Origin: Actinomycetes bacterium
GTDB taxonomy: Bacteria; Actinomycetota; Thermoleophilia; Solirubrobacterales; Solirubrobacteraceae
DNA: 6,037 nucleotides
Assembly: GCA_023429855.1 (NCBI GenBank)
Contig: JAEZDB010000404.1
Span: 1 to 6,037, forward strand
Direction: 5' to 3'
The notes beneath the pieces are model-generated. The model worked only from the letters and a program-made list of their open reading frames with translations. It was not told the DNA's origin and searched no databases. The position numbers and the translations under genes were made by a program. Shown here one piece after another: positions 1 through 4,787 of this stretch. Numbering within the stretch: position 1 is the first letter of the stretch; each line of letters begins with the position of its first letter.

Positions 1-480
1 GCCCTCGCGCTCACGGTCGCCGACGCCGGCGATGGCACCGAACACCTCGTGCTCGGCACGGCCGAGGAGCTCCCGCGGTTCGTCGCGGAGTTCGTCGACA
101 TCGGCCCGCGGCCGATCGATCCGGCACGGGCGCCGATCCCGATGCCCTACGAGCCGCTCGACGCGTTCGCCGGCGTGGGCTGCGGCGAGGACGTGCTCGG
201 CGAACTGCACCGCAACTTCGAGGGCCGGTACCCCGCCGACGACCTCAGCGCGCTGTTCGACGGCCGCGCCCTGCGGTGGACGCTCACGTTGTCGACCGAC
301 GGTAGCGACGAGGACGCCGCCGAGCTCGACGTGATCGACGCGCGCGACCGCGGCCTGTGGGTGATCGACGACGGCCCGTCGGACGAGTCGGTCTGGGTGC
401 GCCCGATCACGAGCAGTGAGCTCTGGGTGCTGCTGAGTGCGTTCTCGTCGCTCAGTCTCGACCTCGCGCTCGTCGCCTGA
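1..480 (+). CDS. EspG-like (ESX-accessory-like) protein, 5'-truncated by window edge
   Basis: The reading frame is open from base 1 and ends with TGA at 478-480, giving 159 visible residues. It is a paralog of the protein at 2853-3356. Shared blocks, in order, are LPRxVAExVDxGPRP, VGxG, YxAxxLxAL, RWxLxL and LDVIDAxxxGLWV. Aligning these blocks places visible residue 1 at residue 10 of the paralog, so only about ten N-terminal residues are missing. The layout (a beta strand, a Leu/Pro helix, then a C-terminal strand 'DVIDA..RGLWV' followed by 'V.P.t...l...l') recalls the C-terminal part of EspG, the cytosolic chaperone of ESX secretion substrates. It is much shorter than typical EspG, however, and the family assignment is inference. 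There is no signal peptide or membrane segment. The GTG at 49 is inside the conserved region and is not the start. The stop overlaps the next gene by one base (TGATG). The gene is certain; its function is not. Confidence 0.8.
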   Translation, partial: ALALTVADAGDGTEHLVLGTAEELPRFVAEFVDIGPRPIDPARAPIPMPYEPLDAFAGVGCGEDVLGELHRNFEGRYPADDLSALFDGRALRWTLTLSTDGSDEDAAELDVIDARDRGLWVIDDGPSDESVWVRPITSSELWVLLSAFSSLSLDLALVA

Positions 481-734
481 TGGCGCGCGGCGAGACCCTC
501 CGCGTCCAGCTCGACGAGCACCCGCGGATCCAGGTGGCGATCGCGGTGATCGGCGCGTTCGCGACGGTCTCCCTGTTGGCGCTCGCGACCGGTGGCGCCA
601 TCAGTCGAGACCCGCGCAGCTGGACTTTCGGAGTGCTGTGGCTTGGCTTGGGCTTCGCCTACGTATTTGCGCTGGACCGGTTCACGCGTGGTGCGGCGCG
701 TGAGCGCAAGCGCCACTCGCGTAACCCGGGGTAA
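480..734 (+). CDS. Small two-helix membrane protein
   Basis: This encodes an 84-residue protein starting at the ATG at 480, whose A is the last base of the upstream TGA. The tight overlap implies translational coupling, and no clear Shine-Dalgarno is seen. Residues 1-16 are polar and charged. They are followed by two hydrophobic helices at about 17-39 (IQVAIAVIGAFATVSLLALA) and 48-66 (WTFGVLWLGLGFAYVFALD). The tail, residues 67-84, is strongly basic (RGAARERKRHSRNPG). The basic tail favours both ends facing the cytoplasm in a hairpin topology. I do not recognise a family. Its placement directly behind the EspG-like gene suggests it belongs to the same operon, perhaps as a membrane partner, but nothing in the sequence shows a role. 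It is the last gene of that operon, because hairpins and a convergent gene follow. Confidence 0.72.
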   Translation: MARGETLRVQLDEHPRIQVAIAVIGAFATVSLLALATGGAISRDPRSWTFGVLWLGLGFAYVFALDRFTRGAARERKRHSRNPG

Positions 735-748
735 GCTCCTACGCAGCA

Positions 749-768
749 CCCCTTCGAATCGAAGCGGG
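749..768. terminator. Candidate terminator hairpin after the membrane-protein gene
   Basis: The arms CCCCTTCG (749-756) and CGAAGCGGG (760-768) pair around an AAT loop, with one bulged C at 765. The hairpin starts 15 bp after the stop at 734. No T-tract follows, which is common in high-GC actinobacteria. The TTCGAAT loop resembles a tRNA T-loop, but the flanks do not form a tRNA. Confidence 0.4.
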
Positions 769-777
769 GAATCCCCC

Positions 778-823
778 CGCTGACGCTCCAGCCTCGTGCC
801 GTGAGTTTGCTGGAGCGTCAGCG
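778..823. terminator. Perfect 15-bp inverted repeat between convergent genes, probable bidirectional terminator
   Basis: CGCTGACGCTCCAGC (778-792) and GCTGGAGCGTCAGCG (809-823) are perfect reverse complements around a 16-nt spacer (793-808). The right arm contains the TGA stop (818-820, read on the minus strand) of the cysteine-cluster gene. On the plus strand the hairpin follows the operon ending at 734. It therefore sits where both converging transcripts should end. There is no T-tract on either strand. Confidence 0.55.
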
Positions 824-1000
824 AGCGCGGGCGGCCTTCATCGCCCGCTTGGGGACCTTGCCGGCGGTGGGTTCCCACGTGCGCTTGCCATCGCGCGACG
901 CGAGGCCTTCTTTCTCGAGTCGCTTCCAGACGACAGGGCACTTCTTGCACCTGGGCCCTGACTTGCAGCAGCGCTTCTTCGTGGTCACCGTGCTCGGCAC
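818..1000 (-). CDS. Small basic cysteine-cluster protein
   Basis: This encodes a 60-residue basic protein (about MPSTVTTKKRCCKSG at its N-terminus). Residues 11-21 carry a compact cluster CC-x5-C-x2-C (RCCKSGPRCKKCP), followed by VVWKRLEKEGLA and a Lys/Arg-rich C-terminus. The four cysteines could hold a metal ion or serve a redox role, but this is inference. I have an impression that short actinobacterial proteins with the same 'KKxCCxxxxRCKxCPVV' head exist; I cannot confirm it here and know no function. The frame stays open upstream to 1297, but the residues before the cluster look non-coding. I chose the GTG at 1000 because a TACGGT -10 box lies exactly 7 nt before it, fitting a leaderless mRNA. 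GTG at 988 (MTTKKRCC) and ATG at 1066 are alternatives. The gene stands alone on the minus strand between two plus-strand operons. Confidence 0.6.
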   Translation of the reverse strand: MPSTVTTKKRCCKSGPRCKKCPVVWKRLEKEGLASRDGKRTWEPTAGKVPKRAMKAARAR

Positions 1001-1007
1001 GCCAGGA

Positions 1008-1013
1008 ACCGTA
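1008..1013 (-). promoter_or_regulatory. -10 box (TACGGT) for the cysteine-cluster gene
   Basis: Read on the minus strand, TACGGT fits the actinobacterial TAnnnT -10 consensus. The 7 nt TCCTGGC separate it from GTG at 1000, which would place the transcription start at or next to the start codon. No convincing -35 hexamer is visible. Confidence 0.4.
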
Positions 1014-1224
1014 CCGAATCCCGACCGGCTTGGTTGGTCTTTCAGCGTAGGACGCGTGCGCCGCATTGCGCAGTCGCTGCTAATCGAAGAAGAAGCGCCT
1101 GGAAATCCTGGAATTTGAGGTAGGCGCGGCGCGCGAACGTCCTGGCGCCCAAGCCGCACGGGTCTCGGAGGCCAAGGCCCGGTTCGTCGAAGCCGATATC
1201 GTGCCGGCGTCCCGGTGCGCGGCG
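1014..1224. other. Intergenic stretch without a convincing gene; possible coding remnant at 1084-1251
   Basis: Between the cysteine-cluster gene and the WXG100-like operon I see no complete gene. On the plus strand one frame is open from after the TAA at 1081-1083 to TAG at 1249-1251 (55 codons). It begins with a coding-like run (SKKKRLEILEFEVGAARERP) but has no usable start codon near its beginning. Its third-position GC appears lower than in the surrounding genes. It could be a decayed gene fragment or chance. A minus-strand frame, 1042-1275, overlaps it without recognisable content. Confidence 0.3.
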
Positions 1225-1254
1225 TTGCGTTCGGCCGGCGCCGACCGTTAGTGT
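1225..1254 (+). promoter_or_regulatory. Candidate promoter for the 1285-3356 operon
   Basis: TTGCGT (1225-1230) and TAGTGT (1249-1254) resemble -35 and -10 elements with an 18-bp spacer. Transcription would begin near 1261, leaving a 5' leader of about 24 nt before ATG 1285. No strong ribosome binding site lies in that leader. Confidence 0.42.
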
Positions 1255-1284
1255 GTGCTGTGTGTCGTCCTTCATGTGCCACTG

Positions 1285-1632
1285 ATGTCACGGTCACTGC
1301 AGCAGCAAGCTGAGCAGTTCGCCGGTCGCAAGCCGGACGGCGATCCCGCCGTGATGGAAGCCAACGCAGCCAAGCTGCGGCAGATGTCGCTCGATCTTGG
1401 TCAGCTGGCCGAGCGCATGGGGAAGACGCACATGTCGCTCGAGGGCCCGGTGATCGAACGGGCCAACGACCGCGCTGCGAAGCGTCAGACCCACTTGGGC
1501 AACCGCGCCAAGCAGCTCGACGAACTCGCCAAGCAGCTCACCTCCTACGCAAGTTCGCTGCGGTCGGACCTGAATGACTGGAACAACCGCGTGCAGCGCG
1601 AGCTCACCCGTTTGAACGGCGCAGCCAAATGA
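1285..1632 (+). CDS. WXG100-like helical protein (putative T7SS substrate or substrate partner)
   Basis: This encodes a 115-residue protein that is almost all helix and rich in Gln, Ala, Leu and Lys. Residues 19-45 (GDPAVMEANAAKLRQMSLDL, then GQLAERM) match the 'GDPaam.a.a..Lr.la..l..la' head typical of actinobacterial WXG100-like and T7SS-signal proteins. After a break around residues 48-56, a second long amphipathic helix runs about 57-111. The classical central WxG turn is absent, and the C-terminal helix has no clear YxxxD/E export motif ('YASSLRSD' is off by register). Assignment therefore rests on fold pattern and context. The start is the ATG at 1285. An in-frame GTG at 1255 would add ten residues (LCVVLHVP) unlike the family, so I rejected it. 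It is the first of four coupled genes, and its TGA overlaps the next start by four bases (ATGA). Confidence 0.72.
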   Translation: MSRSLQQQAEQFAGRKPDGDPAVMEANAAKLRQMSLDLGQLAERMGKTHMSLEGPVIERANDRAAKRQTHLGNRAKQLDELAKQLTSYASSLRSDLNDWNNRVQRELTRLNGAAK

Positions 1633-2399
1633 CCGGTCGTATCGCGCTCGATGCTGAGGCCATCGACGGCACCGCCCGCGAGCTACGCGCGATCGGCGGC
1701 GAGCTCGACAACTTCGAGAAGCAGCTCGTCCGCGACCTCGCCGAGGGCGTCCCGGCGCGCATGAAGGCCGACGTCGTCGGCACGCTCGTCGACGTTCGCA
1801 AGGGCGTCGAGCGTAAGGCCCACAGCTCCCGCAGCCAGGCGGGCGAGCTCAAGATCCGCGCGGTCCTTACGCGGCTGGCGGCCGGTGAGGGCACCACGCG
1901 CGATGTGGCAGTCCTGCTCTCGCTGTGCGCAGGCCCCAAGGCGATCGACCCCAAGAAGCGTCCTGGCATCTACGCGGCGATCATCGGGCTGCAGAACGCC
2001 GCGTTCAGCGGTCCGATCCTCGCGCGGGGCGCGGGCCAGCGCACGCCGAACGACGTCGACAAGGCGATGACTCGCTGGGCGAGATGGATGGGACGCGGCG
2101 CCCTCGAGAAGCGCCCGTTCGGCAAGGGCACGCTGAGCCATGTCCGCGACGTGGTCCTCGGCAAGAAGGTGCAGGTGGCCGAGATGACAGGCCCGCTGAT
2201 CTCGAATCCAGGTCAGTGGCCGAGCGATCCCGCCGCCCCGGTTCCAGACCCGATCGTCAACAAGCCGGCCGAAATGAGTGGCGGCGTGGCGCTCGCCGCG
2301 GTGATCGCAGGCCAGCGACCGGCAGAGCGACCGATCTTGGTTACCAAGCCGCTCATTCTCAGCCCTGATAAGCGCCAGCGTTTCGCGGCGGCGCGCTGA
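1629..2399 (+). CDS. Unknown 256-residue protein with WXG100-like helical N-terminus
   Basis: I do not recognise this family. Residues 4-62 (starting IALDAEAIDGTARELRAIGG) form long amphipathic helices like the product of the preceding gene, and may pair with it as EsxA/EsxB-type partners do. Residues about 72-160 are mixed helical with a short hydrophobic patch at 93-101 (VAVLLSLCA). They include a basic segment (DPKKRPGIYAAIIGLQNAAF) and the aromatic pair W150/W153. Residues about 195-215 are Pro-rich (GQWPSDPAAPVPDPIVNKP), like a linker. The C-terminus (to RQRFAAAR) is basic. There is no signal peptide or clear membrane helix and no recognisable toxin or enzyme motif. The ATG overlaps the upstream stop by four bases and the TGA overlaps the next ATG by one (TGATG), so it is coupled on both sides. 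By position it is the likeliest 'cargo' of the cassette, but an alternative such as a structural protein cannot be excluded. Confidence 0.7.
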   Translation: MTGRIALDAEAIDGTARELRAIGGELDNFEKQLVRDLAEGVPARMKADVVGTLVDVRKGVERKAHSSRSQAGELKIRAVLTRLAAGEGTTRDVAVLLSLCAGPKAIDPKKRPGIYAAIIGLQNAAFSGPILARGAGQRTPNDVDKAMTRWARWMGRGALEKRPFGKGTLSHVRDVVLGKKVQVAEMTGPLISNPGQWPSDPAAPVPDPIVNKPAEMSGGVALAAVIAGQRPAERPILVTKPLILSPDKRQRFAAAR

Positions 2400-2860
2400 T
2401 GGCGCTCCCCGAGGGCGCGACGGCGCCGGTCGACCTCGCGCACGTCAGCGTGGTCGTGCCGTCTGGCTGGACGGCGCTGCCCGACGGCCTGTCGTACGTT
2501 CCGGCGGAACGCGTCGCTGACCTGGACCCGCTCACTCCGTTCTTCTCCGCGGCCGCCCAGGCGCAGCACGAATGGCGCACGCTCGACGAGGTCCTCGCCT
2601 CGCACGCCTCGGCGCTGCTTGCCGAGGTCGACCAGCCCCGGCTCCTGGAGGCAGAGGCGACGGAGGTCGACGAGCGGCCGGCGTCTCGCGTGGTGCTCGC
2701 CCGCATCATCGACGGCGTCGACGTGACGCTCGAGCATTGGGCGGTTCCGCTCGGAGGACGCTCGCTCGTGGTCCTCTCGGCGCAGGCGCCTACGCTGGCG
2801 TTCCTCGACCGCTTTAACGAATTCCGCGACCTGCTCGGCGGGGTGACGATCGATGGCTGA
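2399..2860 (+). CDS. PsbP/DcrB/LpqN-like soluble protein
   Basis: This encodes a 153-residue protein. It starts with a strand-turn 'HVSVVVPSGWTALPDG' (15-30), the beginning typical of PsbP/Mog1-fold proteins such as DcrB and LpqN (strand, then PxGW). A helix follows at about 60-76 (WRTLDEVLASHASALL). It ends with paired strands 'SRVVLARIIDGVDVTLEHWA' and 'RSLVVLSAQAP' and a last helix 'FLDRFNEFRDLLGGVTI'. The end pattern 'ggrslvv.sa.ap...f...f.dll..v' also fits that fold. Unlike LpqN it has no signal peptide or lipobox, so it should be cytosolic. Its start overlaps the upstream stop by one base and its own end overlaps the next gene by 8 bp. A role as an accessory or chaperone for the two helical proteins upstream is inference from position. 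The fold call is moderate, by eye only. Confidence 0.68.
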   Translation: MALPEGATAPVDLAHVSVVVPSGWTALPDGLSYVPAERVADLDPLTPFFSAAAQAQHEWRTLDEVLASHASALLAEVDQPRLLEAEATEVDERPASRVVLARIIDGVDVTLEHWAVPLGGRSLVVLSAQAPTLAFLDRFNEFRDLLGGVTIDG

Positions 2861-3356
2861 ACGCGATCAGGAGCCGACCCGCGCGACGCTGCACGTGCGG
2901 CAGCACGGCGCCGACCAAGCGCGCGTCCTCGAAGGCGCCCTTGCGAACCTGCCGAGAATCGTCGCTGAACTCGTCGACCTCGGACCGAGGCCCTACACAC
3001 CCTCGCTCGATGCGGTCCTCGTTCCCATCGACGTGCTCGACGCGTGCGTCGGCGTCGGTCTGCCCGACTCCGAACTCGCGGCGGCTGTCGAGCTGTTCGA
3101 CGGCGTCTATGCCGCGACTGAATTGCGCGCCTTGCTCGGACCCGACTCGGTCCGTTGGCGACTGGAATTGGCAGACGGCGCTGAGGCCGACGAACCGCAG
3201 GTCAGCCTCGACGTGATCGACGCCGGCTCGGGTGGCCTATGGGTGCTTACCCCGGCCGCGGAGCCCGGCTACGCCGACGCCACGCCCGCGAGCACGATGG
3301 CGGTTTGGCTGTTGCTTGCGCGCGCAGTGAGCGAGGCCGCGAGCGCAGCCGCCTAG
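2853..3356 (+). CDS. EspG-like (ESX-accessory-like) protein, complete paralog of the left-edge gene
   Basis: This encodes a 167-residue acidic cytosolic protein. Key segments are residues 33-47 (LPRIVAELVDLGPRP), 66-69 (VGVG), 86-95 (YAATELRALL), 101-106 (RWRLEL) and 119-131 (LDVIDAGSGGLWV), all shared with the protein ending at 480. The C-terminal 'viDa..GlWv....... tP.s...wlll' pattern resembles the end of EspG, the chaperone of PE/PPE substrates in ESX secretion. At 167 residues it is about two thirds of usual EspG length or less, so it may be a reduced form or a distinct family. The ATG at 2853 lies 8 bp inside the preceding gene. A GGGG run about ten bases upstream (near 2840) could act as ribosome binding site. 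It closes the four-gene cassette, and the ferritin gene 50 bp later has its own -10 box. Confidence 0.78.
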   Translation: MAERDQEPTRATLHVRQHGADQARVLEGALANLPRIVAELVDLGPRPYTPSLDAVLVPIDVLDACVGVGLPDSELAAAVELFDGVYAATELRALLGPDSVRWRLELADGAEADEPQVSLDVIDAGSGGLWVLTPAAEPGYADATPASTMAVWLLLARAVSEAASAAA

Positions 3357-3393
3357 AGGCCCGATGCGCACAGTTGCCGGCAGCGCTGAGCGA

Positions 3394-3399
3394 TAGCCT
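3394..3399 (+). promoter_or_regulatory. -10 box (TAGCCT) for a leaderless ferritin transcript
   Basis: TAGCCT fits TAnnnT and is followed by 7 nt (GCGCCCC) and then ATG 3407, so transcription should start at the first base of the start codon. There is no Shine-Dalgarno in this gap. A weak TTG-containing -35 may lie at about 3371-3379. No IdeR-type iron box (TTAGGTTAGSCTAACCTAA) is visible in the 50-bp gap. Confidence 0.55.
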
Positions 3400-3406
3400 G
3401 CGCCCC

Positions 3407-3943
3407 ATGGTCGCTCCGGAGTTCATCAGCCAGCTCACCGAACAGGTCGCGAACGAGTTCGCGGCAGAGCAGCAGTACATCGCGATCGCGACGTACTACG
3501 ACGACGAGACGCTTCCCCAACTCGCGGCGGTCTTCTACCAGCAGGCGCTCGAAGAGCGCAACCACGCGATGATGATGGTGCAGTACCTGATGGACCGCGG
3601 CGCCAAGGCCGTTATCCCGGGCGTCGCCGCGCCGCAGAACGATTTCGCCGACATCGTCGAGCCGGTCGCGCTGGCCCTGGCGCAGGAAGAGCGCGTGGCG
3701 TCGCAGATTCAGGCGCTCACGCGTATCGCGCGCGAGCACAACGACTTCACGTCGGAGGAGTTCACGCTGTGGTTCCTCAAGGAGCAGGTTGAGGAGATCT
3801 CGAAGATGAACGACCTCCTCAAGGTGGTGCAGCGCGCCAAGGACAACCCGCTGCTCGCTGAGGAGTTCATCTCGCGCGAGTCGTTCGGCAAGGCTGCCGG
3901 CGGCGAGACCGATGCACCGCCGGCTGCGGGCGGCGCGCTGTAG
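3407..3943 (+). CDS. bfrB: Non-haem ferritin (BfrB/Ftn type)
   Basis: This encodes a 178-residue iron-storage ferritin. It oxidises Fe(II) and stores Fe(III) mineral in a 24-subunit cytosolic cage. The sequence follows mycobacterial BfrB closely: NEFAAEQQYIAIATYY (16-31), LPQLAAVFYQQALEERNHAM (36-55), and WFLKEQVEEI (122-131). The ferroxidase ligands are all present at the numbering known for E. coli FtnA: E17, E50 and H53 (site A), E94, Q127 and E130 (site B), and E49, E126 and E129 (site C), plus Y24. Residue 52 is Asn, not the haem-ligand Met of bacterioferritins, so it is non-haem despite the bfrB name. The C-terminal tail, Gly/Ala/Pro-rich and ending AAGGAL, resembles the flexible BfrB tail. 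The frame extends upstream to 3239 inside the previous gene, but ATG 3407 is right: homology begins there and a -10 box lies 7 nt before it. It is a single-gene unit, convergent with the M50B protease gene. Confidence 0.96.
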   Translation: MVAPEFISQLTEQVANEFAAEQQYIAIATYYDDETLPQLAAVFYQQALEERNHAMMMVQYLMDRGAKAVIPGVAAPQNDFADIVEPVALALAQEERVASQIQALTRIAREHNDFTSEEFTLWFLKEQVEEISKMNDLLKVVQRAKDNPLLAEEFISRESFGKAAGGETDAPPAAGGAL

Positions 3944-3951
3944 TTGAGCGG

Positions 3952-3992
3952 CCCGGTCAGGTTTGCAGGAGGGGTCTGCAGATGTGACCGGG
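3952..3992. terminator. Hairpin downstream of ferritin
   Basis: CCCGGTCA (3952-3959) pairs perfectly with TGACCGGG (3985-3992). An inner TGCAG (3964-3968) pairs with CTGCA (3976-3980), giving a two-tier stem with small internal loops. It begins 9 bp after the ferritin stop and lies in the convergent gap. There is no T-tract. Confidence 0.5.
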
Positions 3993-4015
3993 GTAGCGCG
4001 CGGGGAGGGCGCTAC
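3993..4015. terminator. Hairpin at the 3' end of the protease gene
   Basis: GTAGCGC (3993-3999) and GCGCTAC (4009-4015) are perfect reverse complements around a 9-nt G-rich loop. It directly abuts the ferritin hairpin. The right arm holds the TAG stop (4012-4014, minus strand) of the protease gene. It is likely the 3' hairpin of that transcript, with no T-tract. Confidence 0.4.
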
Positions 4016-4740
4016 GGCAGCAGCTGTCGAGCCCCGATGACAAGCGCGCCGACGGTGACCGCCAGGAACGCCCCGACCCAGAAGATCCCGGGGAGCGGCG
4101 TGAGGCGCGCGAGGACGTCGGCGTCGGACTTGCCCGCGCGCCCGCGGCGGCGTGAGCGCTGCAGTTCGAGCACGGGCCGCGGGGCAGCGATCAGCAAGAA
4201 CCATGCGGCCGCATAGGCGACGAGCGACTGGACGGGTTCGCTCGCCCACCACGTGACGGCGAAGACGCCGGCGCCCGCGCCGACCACCGTCACCACACCC
4301 CAGACGTTGCGGATCTGCAGGAGCAGCAGCGCGAGCAGCCCGACGCCGAGCCACAGCGCCGCGAGCGCGTGGCCCGCGCCGAGCAGCAGCGCGGCGCCAA
4401 GCCCGAGCAGCGCGGGGCCGGGGTAGCCGGCGAACGTCGTGAAGATCAGGCCCAGGCCGCGGCCGCGACCCACTGATGTCGCTTTGCCCGAGGTGTCGGT
4501 GTGGAGCGTGATGCCGCGCAGCCGGCGGCCGGTGAGCAGCGCGGCGACGCCGTGCGCGCCCTCGTGCGCGATCGTCACCAGGTGGCGGGCGTGCGGCCAG
4601 GTCGCGGGGAGCACGACCATCAGCAGCGCCGCGGCCGCCGTCAGCCAGATCGCGAGGTCGCTCGGCGGCGCCTGCGTCGCGGTCACGTCGGACCAGATCC
4701 GCGATGCGACATCGCCGACGTCTGCGAGGGTGAACGCCAC
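4012..4740 (-). CDS. M50B-family integral membrane metalloprotease
   Basis: This encodes a 242-residue membrane protein of the peptidase M50B family (site-2-protease-like). Residues 31-50 form a first membrane helix. The zinc motif H59-E-G-A-H63 (TIAHEGAHG) follows, then GRRLRGITLH (71-80). The family signature GYPGPALLG (105-113) stands at the start of the next helix. Hydrophobic helices follow at about 108-127, 128-142, 147-164 and 171-186. A basic cytosolic loop (193-204, RSRRRGRAGK) leads to SDADVLARLTPLPGIFW (205-221), another family hallmark, and a last helix at about 219-237. It is predicted to cleave, or at least bind, substrates within or near the membrane; the substrate is unknown. 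The start is GTG 4740, 8 nt behind a TACCCT box, suggesting a leaderless mRNA. It is divergent from the duplicated 8-TM gene, with 47 bp between start codons. Confidence 0.9.
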   Translation of the reverse strand: MAFTLADVGDVASRIWSDVTATQAPPSDLAIWLTAAAALLMVVLPATWPHARHLVTIAHEGAHGVAALLTGRRLRGITLHTDTSGKATSVGRGRGLGLIFTTFAGYPGPALLGLGAALLLGAGHALAALWLGVGLLALLLLQIRNVWGVVTVVGAGAGVFAVTWWASEPVQSLVAYAAAWFLLIAAPRPVLELQRSRRRGRAGKSDADVLARLTPLPGIFWVGAFLAVTVGALVIGARQLLP

Positions 4741-4748
4741 TGCGACCG

Positions 4749-4754
4749 AGGGTA
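4749..4754 (-). promoter_or_regulatory. -10 box (TACCCT) for the M50B gene
   Basis: On the minus strand TACCCT fits TAnnnT and lies 8 nt before GTG 4740. This spacing places transcription initiation at the start codon (leaderless). No clear -35 is seen. Confidence 0.45.
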
Positions 4755-4763
4755 CGGCGCCGG

Positions 4764-4769
4764 TAGGGT
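4764..4769 (+). promoter_or_regulatory. -10 box (TAGGGT) for the 8-TM gene
   Basis: TAGGGT fits TAnnnT. Transcription would start near 4776, about 12 nt before ATG 4788. It faces away from the protease -10 box only 9 bp to its left, so the two promoters overlap and may be co-controlled. Confidence 0.38.
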
Positions 4770-4787
4770 GTGCGGCCCCAGGTGCCC

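Noticed and set aside
745..770. tRNA-like TTCGAATC motif
   Set aside because: The flanks do not form a 5-bp T-stem, acceptor stem or other arms. It is better explained as the loop of a terminator hairpin.
147..950. 267-codon minus-strand open frame
   Set aside because: It overlaps the EspG-like and membrane-protein genes and the hairpins. Composition is Arg/Ser-rich shadow sequence.
1001..1297. N-terminal extension of the cysteine protein up to position 1297
   Set aside because: The added residues look non-coding, and the extension would overlap the promoter and start of the plus-strand operon. A -10 box lies 7 nt before GTG 1000.
1629..2399. HK97 gp10-like phage tail or head-closure protein
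   Set aside because: The helical N-terminus and basic middle superficially recall such proteins, but no other phage gene is present and the neighbours fit a T7SS-like setting better. Not fully excluded.
3357..3406. IdeR or Fur iron box before ferritin
   Set aside because: No palindromic AT-rich box is present in the 50-bp gap.
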